DNA of 33,061 bases, taken from contig NZ_JAJDOO010000042.1 of assembly GCF_020595055.1 (NCBI RefSeq), positions 1 to 33,061 on the forward strand. The letters run 5' to 3'. The stretch is from Desulfosporosinus shakirovi. Its GTDB lineage: Bacteria > Bacillota > Desulfitobacteriia > Desulfitobacteriales > Desulfitobacteriaceae. Of this stretch, positions 16,740 to 25,103 are shown piece by piece. The notes under the pieces are model-generated. The model was not told where the DNA came from. It ran no database searches and worked only from the letters and a program-made list of their open reading frames with translations. Made by a program: the position numbers and the translations under genes. Position 1 is the first letter of the stretch. Every line of letters begins with the position of its first letter.

Positions 16740-18470
16740 TTAGGCTAGGCCATATTGTTTAAGTTTATAGTAAAGGGTGCCACGGGATATGCCGAGAAGC
16801 TTTGCAGCGGCTGTTTTGTTGCCGTTTGTTTTTTCTAAGGTGAAGGCAATGTGTTTTACTTCCCCCGAATTTTCCCCAGTGTGGAGATTTCGTCGCATAA
16901 TTTGGGAAGTTAAAATGGAGGGGGATGATGGGATGCCAGTGTTAAAGGGCGATAGATTAGAAGGAAGATACTGAGCATTCAGTATCGTACCCTCGGCCAG
17001 TATAGCCAGCCTTTCAATGACATTACGTAATTCACGGATGTTGCCAGGCCAATCATACCTCAAGAAATTAAGCATTATCTCGGGGTCAAGAGTTGGTATG
17101 GGTTTATTGTATTTGATCGTAAATTCCTGGAGAAAGGTTTGTATCAGATCGGGAATGTCTTCTGTTCGAGTGCGCAGAGGCGGTATTTCGAGGGCGATGA
17201 CATTTAAACGGTAGTACAGATCTTCGCGGAATTCTCCGCTTTTAATCATCTTATCTAAGTCACGGTTGGTTGCTGCGACAATACGAGTATCAACAGTCAG
17301 CGGCTCTGTACCTCCTACGCGGTAGAAGCACTTATCTTGCAAAACTCGCAGCAGTTTTACTTGTAGCTGAGTTGGCAACTCTCCGATTTCATCTAAGAAG
17401 AGGGTGCCGCCATTGGCTAATTCCAATTTACCCGGTTTACCTTTGCGTTCGGCTCCTGTGAAGGCCCCACCCCTATATCCAAATAATTCGCTTTCAAAGA
17501 GGGCCATTGGTATAGCTCCACAATTGACTGCAATAAAAGGTTTAGAAGCCCGAAGACTATCCTTATGGATTGCTTGAGCAAAGAGCTCTTTCCCTACGCC
17601 GCTTTCTCCCGTGATCAGAATGGTAGCTTCGCTGTTAGCAACTTTACGCGCGATAGATATCGTGTGTTGGATTGAAGGGCCTTTGCCAATAATTCTGCCG
17701 AAGGGGTCATTGGAAGGGGCTGTTTTCTGTTTGAGGTCTAGCAATTGAGAACTTGCATAGGATAATTCTTCGTTGAGTCGAACCACTTGGGTTATGTCTT
17801 GTTCTGTTGATATTGCACCTACAATCTTACCCTCTACGATTACAGGGGAGGCGTTAATTTGAACATGTGTTTCGGGACGAGGTCTGTGGTAAGCCTGGCG
17901 AATAGGCCGTCCTTCGTCAAGAATTGCCAGTGTTGCTAAGGCCGTTGGTTCAAAGAAATCAGAAATAGGTTTCCCAATGATAGAGTCCTCGGTTATGGAG
18001 TACATAGTTTGGGCGTTGGAATTCCAATGGCTGACAATCCCTTCTTGAGTAACCACGGCGACTGCTTCATTAACAGTATCAAGCAGGGTATTGAAAAAAG
18101 TATTTAAAGTGTTCCAGGAGCCGAACAAACCTTTAATTAAACGAGAGGGAGTGACTACTCCTAATAGCTCTCCGTTGGCATTCATTATGACAACAGGACG
18201 TAAGCCGTTAAGATGTTCTTGGCAAAAAATGATGGTATCCATTTCTGGTTCAAGGATTAATGGGGGTACCCAGTTGAATTCATTTAACAACTGGTTTGTT
18301 GGGGTGAGTATAGCAGCTTGTTCTATGGTAAGGATCCCAATCAGCTGATTTTCAGCTTTGATGACTAAGTGATGGGTAATCGCATTTTCTAAAGCTTCAC
18401 GAAGACTTTGATTGGACTGAATGATCGCTACGTTTTGATCCATTAGTAATGAAAGGGATAGAGACTTCAT
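16740..18470 (-). CDS. Sigma-54-dependent transcriptional activator, CBS-PAS-AAA+-Fis (PrdR-like)
   Basis: 576 aa. Order: paired CBS domains (about 8-115), PAS domain (about 122-232), AAA+ core with Walker A GESGVGKE (288-295), the sigma-54-contacting GAFTGA loop (335-340) and Walker B GTLFLDEIGE (355-364), then a Fis-type helix-turn-helix (about 535-575, ending KTAAAKLLGISRGTLYYKL). All residues needed to act on sigma-54 RNA polymerase are present. It is divergent from livK, with two direct repeats in between, and a consensus -24/-12 promoter lies upstream of the dehydrogenase operon. The domain order matches PrdR, the proline-responsive activator of Clostridioides, which fits the proline/hydroxyproline genes here. 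The effector is inferred, not shown. Confidence 0.93.
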   Translation of the reverse strand: MKSLSLSLLMDQNVAIIQSNQSLREALENAITHHLVIKAENQLIGILTIEQAAILTPTNQLLNEFNWVPPLILEPEMDTIIFCQEHLNGLRPVVIMNANGELLGVVTPSRLIKGLFGSWNTLNTFFNTLLDTVNEAVAVVTQEGIVSHWNSNAQTMYSITEDSIIGKPISDFFEPTALATLAILDEGRPIRQAYHRPRPETHVQINASPVIVEGKIVGAISTEQDITQVVRLNEELSYASSQLLDLKQKTAPSNDPFGRIIGKGPSIQHTISIARKVANSEATILITGESGVGKELFAQAIHKDSLRASKPFIAVNCGAIPMALFESELFGYRGGAFTGAERKGKPGKLELANGGTLFLDEIGELPTQLQVKLLRVLQDKCFYRVGGTEPLTVDTRIVAATNRDLDKMIKSGEFREDLYYRLNVIALEIPPLRTRTEDIPDLIQTFLQEFTIKYNKPIPTLDPEIMLNFLRYDWPGNIRELRNVIERLAILAEGTILNAQYLPSNLSPFNTGIPSSPSILTSQIMRRNLHTGENSGEVKHIAFTLEKTNGNKTAAAKLLGISRGTLYYKLKQYGLA

Positions 18471-18523
18471 ATTACCACTCCTCGTATATTAAATGTACCC
18501 TAAGAAGTGATATTTGCCTAGGG

Positions 18524-18566
18524 GTGTTTAAACACTTTGAACAAAAGTGTTTAAAGTGTTTGAACA
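18524..18566. repeat. Two 20-bp direct repeats, candidate operators of the sigma-54 activator
   Basis: GTGTTTAAACACTTTGAACA (18524-18543) and GTGTTTAAAGTGTTTGAACA (18547-18566) have identical outer parts and differ only at the centre, with a 23-base period, about two helical turns. Each is also an imperfect palindrome of the form TGTTYAAA...TTTRAACA, as expected for a dimeric Fis-type site. They lie 54-96 bases upstream of the activator gene and 175-217 bases upstream of livK, suitable for autoregulation and for an upstream activating sequence. Confidence 0.65.
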
Positions 18567-18740
18567 TATGGCTCGTTGTGTGTATGTAGAAAGGGCTTTC
18601 TAAGGCAATTTATTGTTTTAAAAGGACCATCCCCATTAAACACATAAAAATACAATATTTCTTTTAAAGTACTGCAGGGATTTCTATAATTCTGTCTAAT
18701 AATACATATCAGTATATCTATAGAAAGAAGGAGGAAAAAA

Positions 18741-19928
18741 ATGTTTCACAAGAAGAGAAAATCCCTGGTTGTTATGAGTGTAATTATGTCCGCTTTGATC
18801 ATGGTGAGTGGTTGCGGGGCGAGTAAGCCAGCAGCAACCACACCGGCTGCAGACAGCAAAGAGCCTATTAAAATTGGTTTCCTGGGTGCTAAGACTGGGG
18901 ACGTGGCAATGTATGGCCTAAATACCTTGAAGGGCCTCAACATGGCAGTAGAAGAACTAAATAAAGAGGGTGTTCTCGGACGTCAGGTCGAACTGGTGGA
19001 AGAGGATAATGCGGGACAAAAGGATCAGGCGATTAACATTACCAATAAGTTGATCAGTCAAGACAAGGTTGCGGCTATTGTCGGGGATCCAACAACGGGT
19101 ATCACTCGTGTGGCGGGACAGATTGCCAACAGCAAAAAGACAGTTATCTTGTCTGCAGGTTCGACAGGTATGGATGTGGTTGAAATCGGACCATACGTTT
19201 TCCGGGATACTTTGCTTGATACAATTGCTGCTCCTGCAACGATGAAGTACGTTATTCAGGAAAAAGGCTGGAAAAACGTGGCCTTGATTACTTCTAAGAA
19301 CAATGATTACAGCGTATCCTTATCCAAAATCTTTAGCGATGCTATTGATGCAAATGGCGGTAAGGTTGTAATCGAAGAATTTATCCAAGATAAAGATACG
19401 GATTTTAGTGGACAGATCACCAAAATAAAGTCAGCCAACCCAGATGTTATTGTTTTTTCCGGTTACTATACTGAGGGAGCCCTGATCATGAAGAAAGCTC
19501 GTGAAGTAGGGATCAAGGCAATTATGGTTGGAGGAGACGGCCTTCAAGGGGACGATCTCATGAAAATCGGAGGAGCCGCTGTAGAAGGCTCAATCTCTTA
19601 TGCTGGATTCTCTCCTGAGCAACCAACACCTAATACCGAAAAGTTCATTAATGCTTATAAAGCAAAATACAACAACGAATTGCCAGATCTATTTGCTGCT
19701 CAAGGGTATGATGCCTTAATGCTCATCGCTAAGGCTATCAAAGATGCTAATAGTGCTGATTCCGAGATATTTAAAGACTCCCTTGCTAAAACTAAGAATT
19801 ATGATGGTGTCTCCGGATCGATTACCTTCCAAGAAAACCGTGAGCCAGTTAAGAGTCCAGTATATCTATTGGAAGTTAAAGACGGCAAGTTTGCCTTATT
19901 GAAGAAGGTTCCTGTAGAAATAAAATAA
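18741..19928 (+). CDS. livK: Branched-chain/amino-acid-type ABC transporter substrate-binding lipoprotein
   Basis: 395 aa. A lipoprotein signal peptide with lipobox VSGC puts the acylated cysteine at residue 25, followed by a flexible Ala/Thr/Pro linker and a periplasmic-binding-protein type 1 fold (Peripla_BP_6) from about residue 42 (EPIKIGFLGAKTGD). It captures substrate outside the membrane for LivHMGF. GAAGGAGG lies eight bases before the ATG. A large hairpin separates it from livH, a usual arrangement for making the binding protein in excess. Family members bind Leu/Ile/Val but also Pro, other amino acids, urea or aromatics; the flanking genes point to proline or hydroxyproline, by inference. 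Confidence 0.9.
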   Translation: MFHKKRKSLVVMSVIMSALIMVSGCGASKPAATTPAADSKEPIKIGFLGAKTGDVAMYGLNTLKGLNMAVEELNKEGVLGRQVELVEEDNAGQKDQAINITNKLISQDKVAAIVGDPTTGITRVAGQIANSKKTVILSAGSTGMDVVEIGPYVFRDTLLDTIAAPATMKYVIQEKGWKNVALITSKNNDYSVSLSKIFSDAIDANGGKVVIEEFIQDKDTDFSGQITKIKSANPDVIVFSGYYTEGALIMKKAREVGIKAIMVGGDGLQGDDLMKIGGAAVEGSISYAGFSPEQPTPNTEKFINAYKAKYNNELPDLFAAQGYDALMLIAKAIKDANSADSEIFKDSLAKTKNYDGVSGSITFQENREPVKSPVYLLEVKDGKFALLKKVPVEIK

Positions 19929-19960
19929 CCTGTGCTCGATTCGTTTCCTTAACTAATAGC

Positions 19961-19997
19961 TGTAGCAGCATTAGGTCCCAGGACCAGTGCTGCTACA
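19961..19997 (+). promoter_or_regulatory. Large intra-operon hairpin between livK and livH
   Basis: TGTAGCAGCA (19961-19970) pairs with TGCTGCTACA (19988-19997), and GGTCC (19974-19978) pairs with GGACC (19981-19985) inside it. AAAACATT follows instead of a T run, so it is more likely a 3'-end stabiliser or processing site for livK mRNA than a full terminator. Confidence 0.7.
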
Positions 19998-20058
19998 AAA
20001 CATTAAGATAAATTCAGAATAGTACAATTACTGGTTTTATTTAAGGAGGGCGCCGAAT

Positions 20059-20946
20059 TTGCCGATTTTGAACAATTTGATGCAGCAGCTGGTCAACGGA
20101 CTTGCCCTAGGTAGTATATATGCCCTGATTGCCTTGGGCTACACCATGGTGTACGGTATTATCGGTATGATTAATTTCGCTTATGGCGAAATCTTTATGT
20201 TTGGCGCATATGCTGGACTAGTTTTAGCATTGACAAATTATGTTAATGTTTACGTAGCGTTATTAGGTGCAACGTTTATAACTATGGTGCTTGGGGTGGT
20301 TATCGAACGGGTCGCTTACAGACCCTTGCGTCGATCATCAAGACTTTCTGCGCTGATTAGTGCTATCGGAGTATCGTTCTTTCTGTCATCTTTAATGGTT
20401 CGGGTTAAGGGACCCAATACCAGGGGGTTTCCTACCCTTTTTGAAAATCGAATTTTTGAAATCGGAGATTTCCAGATTACAATTTACCAAATTGTAATTA
20501 TCGGAGTAGCCGGTCTCTTGATGCTTAGCTTACATCTTTTTGTAACCTACTCTAAAATGGGGAGAGCTATGCGTGCCTGTGCTCAGGACCAGGATGCAGC
20601 CAGCCTTATGGGGGTTAATATTGACCGAGTAATATCTGTAACCTTTGCCATAGGGTCCGGCTTAGCAGGGGCCGCAGGAGTATTAGCTGGTATTTATTTT
20701 AACGCAGTTCAGCCTTACATGGGGCTTTTAGCGGGTCTTAAAGCATTTGCAGCGGCTGTCCTTGGAGGGATCGGAAGCATTCCAGGGGCAATGATCGGTG
20801 GACTGGTGATTGGTTTAACTGAAATACTGGGCGTGACCGTGAATTTGTCTGAGTACAAGGATGCCTTCGCCTTTGCCATCCTTATATTGGTGCTCCTGTT
20901 TAAACCATCGGGAATTATGGGGCGAAAAGCCAATAAGAAGGTGTAA
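20059..20946 (+). CDS. livH: ABC transporter permease LivH
   Basis: 295 aa, about eight membrane segments, BPD_transp_2 family. It starts with TTG at 20059 behind AAGGAGGG (20043-20050), giving the family's N-terminal QQLVNGLALGSIYALIALGYTMVYG region split across the first two helices. The cytoplasmic loop has the EAA-like sequence GRAMRACAQDQDAASLMGVN, and the GGIGSIPGAMIGG motif is near the C-terminus, both typical of LivH. It forms the membrane channel with LivM. Confidence 0.93.
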   Translation: MPILNNLMQQLVNGLALGSIYALIALGYTMVYGIIGMINFAYGEIFMFGAYAGLVLALTNYVNVYVALLGATFITMVLGVVIERVAYRPLRRSSRLSALISAIGVSFFLSSLMVRVKGPNTRGFPTLFENRIFEIGDFQITIYQIVIIGVAGLLMLSLHLFVTYSKMGRAMRACAQDQDAASLMGVNIDRVISVTFAIGSGLAGAAGVLAGIYFNAVQPYMGLLAGLKAFAAAVLGGIGSIPGAMIGGLVIGLTEILGVTVNLSEYKDAFAFAILILVLLFKPSGIMGRKANKKV

Positions 20947-20959
20947 GGAGGAAATGGCA

Positions 20960-21928
20960 ATGAAAAAATTACTTAATAATTGGATTGTACAAGTTCTGCT
21001 GTTCCTCAGTTTGCTTGGTTTAACTGCTTACGGCTCACAAATGATTAATGACATTATTCCACCCTATTTCCTTATGATTGCATTTTTTATTGGCATAAAT
21101 TTAATCATGGCTCTGGGCTTAAATCTTATTACGGGGGTAACGGGTCAGCTTTCCCTAGGCCATGCGGCTTTCATGAGTATCGGGGCTTATTCTTCGGCGA
21201 TTGCTACTGTGAATTATGACCTGCCTTTTCTTCTCGGGGTACTAATTGGTGGTCTCATTGCAAGTGTTTTTGGAGTTATTATTGGTTTTCCGACTTTACG
21301 TCTAACCGGGGATTATCTGGCTATTGCCACCCTGGGCTTTGCGGAAATTGTACGAGTCCAATTCACGAATATGAAGATTACCAATGGTGCCATTGGTTTT
21401 CTTGGGATTGAGGGATCAACAACGTTCCCTATCGTTATGACTATTGCAGTTCTGACGATATGCCTTATGGTATGGTTAGAAAATTCTCGGAACGGCAGGG
21501 CTATGCTTGCTATTCGAGAAGATGAGGTTGCTTCCTCAGCAGTCGGGATTAACACCACGCTGTATAAGATTCAGGCTTTTGCCATTGGTGCTTTCTGTGC
21601 AGGGGTGGGGGGAGCTTTATTTGCTCATACGACCACATTTATTCAACCGACTGATTTTGGATTTCAAAAGTCTGTCGATATTTTAAGTATTGTTGTTTTG
21701 GGTGGTTTAGGGAGTATCCCCGGAACCATAATTGGAGCGATAGTTCTTACTGCCGCTCCGGAGATTTTGAGACCGCTGTCTAACTATAGAATGATCGTTT
21801 ACGGGTTACTGCTTGTCGTGATCATGATCTTTCGTCCCTATGGTTTAATGGGCGGAGTAAACTTAAGGCAGGCCCTTCGCCGTGCAATGATGTTTCCTAA
21901 GAAAAAACAGGCCGGACGGGAGGAATAG
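20960..21928 (+). CDS. livM: ABC transporter permease LivM
   Basis: 322 aa from the ATG at 20960, eight bases behind AAGGAGG (20945-20951); the ATG at 20954 is too close to that site. Eight to ten membrane segments, with family motifs GLNLITGVTGQLSLGHAAFM, GRAMLAIREDEVASSAVGIN and GGLGSIPGTIIGA. The C-terminal tail is basic. It pairs with LivH, whose stop is 14 bases upstream. Confidence 0.92.
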   Translation: MKKLLNNWIVQVLLFLSLLGLTAYGSQMINDIIPPYFLMIAFFIGINLIMALGLNLITGVTGQLSLGHAAFMSIGAYSSAIATVNYDLPFLLGVLIGGLIASVFGVIIGFPTLRLTGDYLAIATLGFAEIVRVQFTNMKITNGAIGFLGIEGSTTFPIVMTIAVLTICLMVWLENSRNGRAMLAIREDEVASSAVGINTTLYKIQAFAIGAFCAGVGGALFAHTTTFIQPTDFGFQKSVDILSIVVLGGLGSIPGTIIGAIVLTAAPEILRPLSNYRMIVYGLLLVVIMIFRPYGLMGGVNLRQALRRAMMFPKKKQAGREE

Positions 21929-21930
21929 GG

Positions 21931-22713
21931 ATGAGTTTATTAACTTTAGACAACGTAACTATCCGCTTTGGCGGTCTGACTGCCGTCGATACCGTAAATC
22001 TAGAAATAAATCAAGGTGAAATATTGGCCTTGATTGGGCCTAATGGAGCGGGTAAAAGTACGGTGTTTAACTTGATCACAAGTATCTATCAACCCACCGA
22101 AGGTACAATTTCATTAGCTGGCAAATCCTTAGTTAGGATCCCTACTCACAAGATTGCAGAAATGGGTATTACTAGAACCTTTCAGACTATCCGTCTCTTT
22201 AGTGAACTTTCTGTGTTAGATAATGTGAAGATTGGTGCCCACTGTCGGGGAAAAGCTGGCTTGTTTCAAGCATTTACACGCTTGCCAGGCATGAAAAGAG
22301 AAGAGGCAGAAATAGAAGAAAAGGCAATTAAAGCGCTGGAATTCCTTGACTTGGCAACAAAATGTGAGGAAATGGCCAAAAACCTCTCCTATGGAGAACA
22401 GAGACGTTTAGAGATTGCAAGAGCGTTAGTATCCAAGCCAAAGTTACTCCTTTTAGATGAGCCTGCTGCGGGAATGAACCCCCAGGAAAAAGTCGTCTTA
22501 ATGGAAATGATTCGCAGAATTCGTGATACAGGTATCACAATTTTTCTCGTTGAGCATGATATGAAGCTGGTCATGGGTATTTCTGAGAGAATAGCGGTGC
22601 TGGACTATGGTAAATTGATTGCTGAGGGGACGCCTTTAGAGGTTCGAAGCAACAACGCCGTTATCGAGGCATACTTGGGCTCCGGTAAATTCAAAAGCAG
22701 AATTCGTCGCTAG
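21931..22713 (+). CDS. livG: ABC transporter ATP-binding protein LivG
   Basis: 260 aa. Walker A GPNGAGKST at about residues 36-44, the ABC signature LSYGEQRRLEIARAL in the LSYGE form characteristic of LivG, Walker B KLLLLDEPAAGMNP, and the H-loop His in LVEHDM. The start lies two bases after livM's stop with GGGAGGAA upstream, indicating tight coupling. It provides ATP hydrolysis with LivF. Confidence 0.94.
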   Translation: MSLLTLDNVTIRFGGLTAVDTVNLEINQGEILALIGPNGAGKSTVFNLITSIYQPTEGTISLAGKSLVRIPTHKIAEMGITRTFQTIRLFSELSVLDNVKIGAHCRGKAGLFQAFTRLPGMKREEAEIEEKAIKALEFLDLATKCEEMAKNLSYGEQRRLEIARALVSKPKLLLLDEPAAGMNPQEKVVLMEMIRRIRDTGITIFLVEHDMKLVMGISERIAVLDYGKLIAEGTPLEVRSNNAVIEAYLGSGKFKSRIRR

Positions 22714-22726
22714 GGAGGGCCAAGAC

Positions 22727-23434
22727 ATGTTGACGTTAGAAAAGATAAATGTAAGCTATGGCTCAATTAGGGCGTTACACGGCATTTCTTTAGAAGTGAA
22801 AAAAGGAGAGATCGTCGCCTTAATTGGGGCCAATGGAGCAGGGAAAAGCACAACTTTACGCACAATTTCCGGACTTCTAAAACCATCAAATAAAGACAGT
22901 AAGATAACCTTCAAGGATGTTCAAATTCAAGGAGCCCTCCCGCATAAAATTGTGGAGATGGGTCTGTCTCACGTTCCGGAAGGGCGTCGAGTATTTCCAG
23001 AGATGTCTGTCTATGAGAACCTTCTAATGGGTGCGCATAGTAGGAAGGGCAAGCCTGGACAGGCAGATTTTGAGCGGGTATATCATCATTTTCCCAGACT
23101 AAAGGAGAGAATTAAGCAGTTAGCGGGCACCTTATCCGGAGGGGAACAGCAAATGCTTGCCATGGGCAGGGCCCTGATGGCCAGGCCTGACCTGCTCATC
23201 CTTGATGAACCCAGTATGGGTCTTGCCCCCATGCTGGTGGAAGAGATTTTCCACATCATTGAGGATATTAATGTAGCCGGAACGACAATTCTTCTAGTAG
23301 AGCAGAATGCTCACCTAGCCTTAGAAATTTCTAATCGGGCGTATGTCCTGGAGACGGGGGAAATCGTACTTGAAGGTCTGGCCCAAGAGTTAGCAACCAA
23401 TGAGGATATACGTAAGTCTTACCTCGGAGAATAG
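22727..23434 (+). CDS. livF: ABC transporter ATP-binding protein LivF
   Basis: 235 aa. Walker A GANGAGKST at about residues 35-43, the typical LivF stretch LSHVPEGRRVFPEMSVYENL, the ABC signature TLSGGEQQMLAMGRAL, Walker B DLLILDEPSMGLAP and the H-loop variant LVEQNAH, in which the position before Asn is Gln, as usual in LivF. Last gene of the transporter operon; a T-tailed hairpin and then a new promoter follow. Confidence 0.94.
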   Translation: MLTLEKINVSYGSIRALHGISLEVKKGEIVALIGANGAGKSTTLRTISGLLKPSNKDSKITFKDVQIQGALPHKIVEMGLSHVPEGRRVFPEMSVYENLLMGAHSRKGKPGQADFERVYHHFPRLKERIKQLAGTLSGGEQQMLAMGRALMARPDLLILDEPSMGLAPMLVEEIFHIIEDINVAGTTILLVEQNAHLALEISNRAYVLETGEIVLEGLAQELATNEDIRKSYLGE

Positions 23435-23548
23435 TTATTAACCTGTGGAACGGAATTAGTTCATAGCTAAAAAATTGAGGAATCTCAAAAATTGGGAGTT
23501 CTTCTTTCAATCTGACGGTGTTCGGAATAACTGACACTTACAAGATTT

Positions 23549-23570
23549 GAGAGAAGGACTCTCTTTTTTT
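23549..23570 (+). terminator. Short terminator-like hairpin after livF
   Basis: GAGAG (23549-23553) and CTCTC (23559-23563) enclose a five-base loop and are followed by seven T. The stem is short; it would separate the liv operon from the sigma-54 promoter 60 bases downstream. Confidence 0.45.
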
Positions 23571-23627
23571 CCTTTAGTCTCCGTATATAAAGCTAATGAA
23601 GTGTGGATTATCTTAACTATTAAATCA

Positions 23628-23643
23628 TGGCACAGGAATTGCA
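23628..23643 (+). promoter_or_regulatory. Consensus sigma-54 (-24/-12) promoter of the dehydrogenase operon
   Basis: TGGCAC (23628-23633), five bases, then TTGCA (23639-23643): an exact match to the RpoN consensus TGGCAC-N5-TTGCW with invariant GG and GC correctly spaced. Transcription would start near 23655, about 50 bases upstream of the first gene (ATG 23707, AGGGGAG ribosome site near 23688). The matching activator gene is encoded 5 kb upstream in the same island. Confidence 0.9.
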
Positions 23644-23706
23644 TAGTAATACGACATGAAAGGATATTCTTTCAACTATTTATAAATAGGGGAGTGAGTT
23701 TTTTTT

Positions 23707-24012
23707 ATGCGTATCACCGAGCATCCGATTTTAGAATTTCTGCGTGGTGAAGAGATCTCTTTCTTCTTCAATGGGCAGGAACTTAAGGGCTTTGAAGGTG
23801 AAACTATTGCTGCTGCACTTCATGCGGCTGGAGTTAGAGTTTTGGGCCACAGCCACGCAATGAATCGTCCCCGGGGTCTCTTTTGTGCGATCGGAAATTG
23901 TTCGTCTTGTCTAATGGATGTGGACGGAGAACCCAACATTAGAATTTGTGTGGAAACGTTGAAACCAGGAATGAGGGTAGAGACTCAGCAGGGAAAGGGG
24001 TGCCTAAGGTGA
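23707..24012 (+). CDS. HcnA-like [2Fe-2S] subunit of flavin amino-acid dehydrogenase
   Basis: 101 aa, a single Fer2_4-type domain. Cluster ligands are Cys60, Cys65, Cys68 and Cys81 (pattern C-x4-C-x2-C-x12-C within GLFCAIGNCSSC and RICVET). The head FNGQELKGFEGETIAAAL is the usual start of this family, which appears as the N-terminal part of sarcosine-oxidase alpha chains or as free HcnA-like subunits. It carries electrons inside the heteromeric complex. First gene behind the sigma-54 promoter; its stop overlaps the next gene's GTG. Confidence 0.88.
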   Translation: MRITEHPILEFLRGEEISFFFNGQELKGFEGETIAAALHAAGVRVLGHSHAMNRPRGLFCAIGNCSSCLMDVDGEPNIRICVETLKPGMRVETQQGKGCLR

Positions 24013-25103
24013 AAGAGACTGAGATCCTTATTGTTGGCGGCGGACCGGCAGGCCTAAGTGCTGCTTCTGCTGCGGCCAACTTGGGTGCCAGCGTCCTAGT
24101 CTTGGAACGGGACGAAAAACCCGGCGGTCAATTGATCAAACAGACACATAAATTCTTCGGGTCAAAGAAGCAATATGCTGGTGATCGAGGTTACCAGATT
24201 GGCGATTTACTTATAGAGCAGTGCGGAAATAATCCTAAGGTTGAAGTCTGGACGAACACCACCGCTCTTGGAATCTACGAAGATGGAGTGGTAACGGCTG
24301 AAGGTCGGGCAAAACATCTAAAAATAAATCCCAAAAAGATCATTGTAGCCACTGGCGCTTCTGAAAAAATGATTACCTTCCCCAATAATGACCTCCCGGG
24401 CATTTACGGGGCAGGAGCTGTACAAACTTTGATGAATGTTCATGGCATTGTCCCCGGAAGACGAGTCTTAATGATCGGAGCGGGTAATATTGGACTAATT
24501 GTCTCCTACCAATTAATGCAGGCAGGTGTGGAGATAGCGGCGATTATTGAGGCTGCACCGACCATCGGTGGTTATCTCGTTCATGCCTCTAAGATTCGAC
24601 GCGCTGGGGTACCGATTTTAACTTCGCATACTATTACTGAAGCTTATGGTAATGAAAGTGTTGAGGGTGCGATTATCTGCAAGCTCGACGAGGGCTGGCA
24701 ACCGGTTTCAGGGAGTGAGCAAGATCTGAAAGTTGATGTGATTTGTCTGGCGGTTGGGTTGAGCCCATTAACCGAACTTTGCTTTCAAGCAGATTGCCAG
24801 ATGAAATACGTCTCAGAGCTTTCCGGACATGTGCCTGTTAGAAACGAACATTTAGAAACCACTCGCCCGGGACTTTATGTTGCGGGGGATGTCAGTGGGG
24901 TGGAAGAAGCAAGTTCGGCTATGGTAGAAGGTCGCTTGGCAGGTATAAGTGCTGCTTGCAGTTTGGGGTATGGAGAAGATATTGCTCCGAAGCTTCAAGC
25001 GGAAGCCCTGGCCGAATTAAGCGAACTTCGTGCTGGTCCCGCCGGTCAAAAGACGCTGAGGGGAATAATGAACCTAATGGATAAGGGGGGAGCGGTATGC
25101 TAA
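24009..25103 (+). CDS. HcnB-like FAD/NAD(P)-binding subunit (proline dehydrogenase alpha-like)
   Basis: About 364 aa from GTG 24009, overlapping the previous stop, with GGAAAGGGG upstream. An N-terminal FAD dinucleotide motif (LIVGGGPAGLSAASA) and a second nucleotide motif (MIGAGNIGL) at about 155-165 give the pyridine-nucleotide disulphide oxidoreductase fold; the C-terminal YVAGDVSGVEEAS is the FAD-closing motif. In heteromeric proline or D-hydroxyproline dehydrogenases this subunit passes electrons from the catalytic flavoprotein to the acceptor. It overlaps the ferredoxin gene by seven bases. The acceptor (NAD, ferredoxin or quinone) cannot be read from sequence. Confidence 0.87.
   Translation: MKETEILIVGGGPAGLSAASAAANLGASVLVLERDEKPGGQLIKQTHKFFGSKKQYAGDRGYQIGDLLIEQCGNNPKVEVWTNTTALGIYEDGVVTAEGRAKHLKINPKKIIVATGASEKMITFPNNDLPGIYGAGAVQTLMNVHGIVPGRRVLMIGAGNIGLIVSYQLMQAGVEIAAIIEAAPTIGGYLVHASKIRRAGVPILTSHTITEAYGNESVEGAIICKLDEGWQPVSGSEQDLKVDVICLAVGLSPLTELCFQADCQMKYVSELSGHVPVRNEHLETTRPGLYVAGDVSGVEEASSAMVEGRLAGISAACSLGYGEDIAPKLQAEALAELSELRAGPAGQKTLRGIMNLMDKGGAVC

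Noticed and set aside
18592-18607. Possible sigma-54 promoter upstream of livK
   Set aside because: Only the GG and GC dinucleotides fit; the flanking bases depart from the consensus at most positions.
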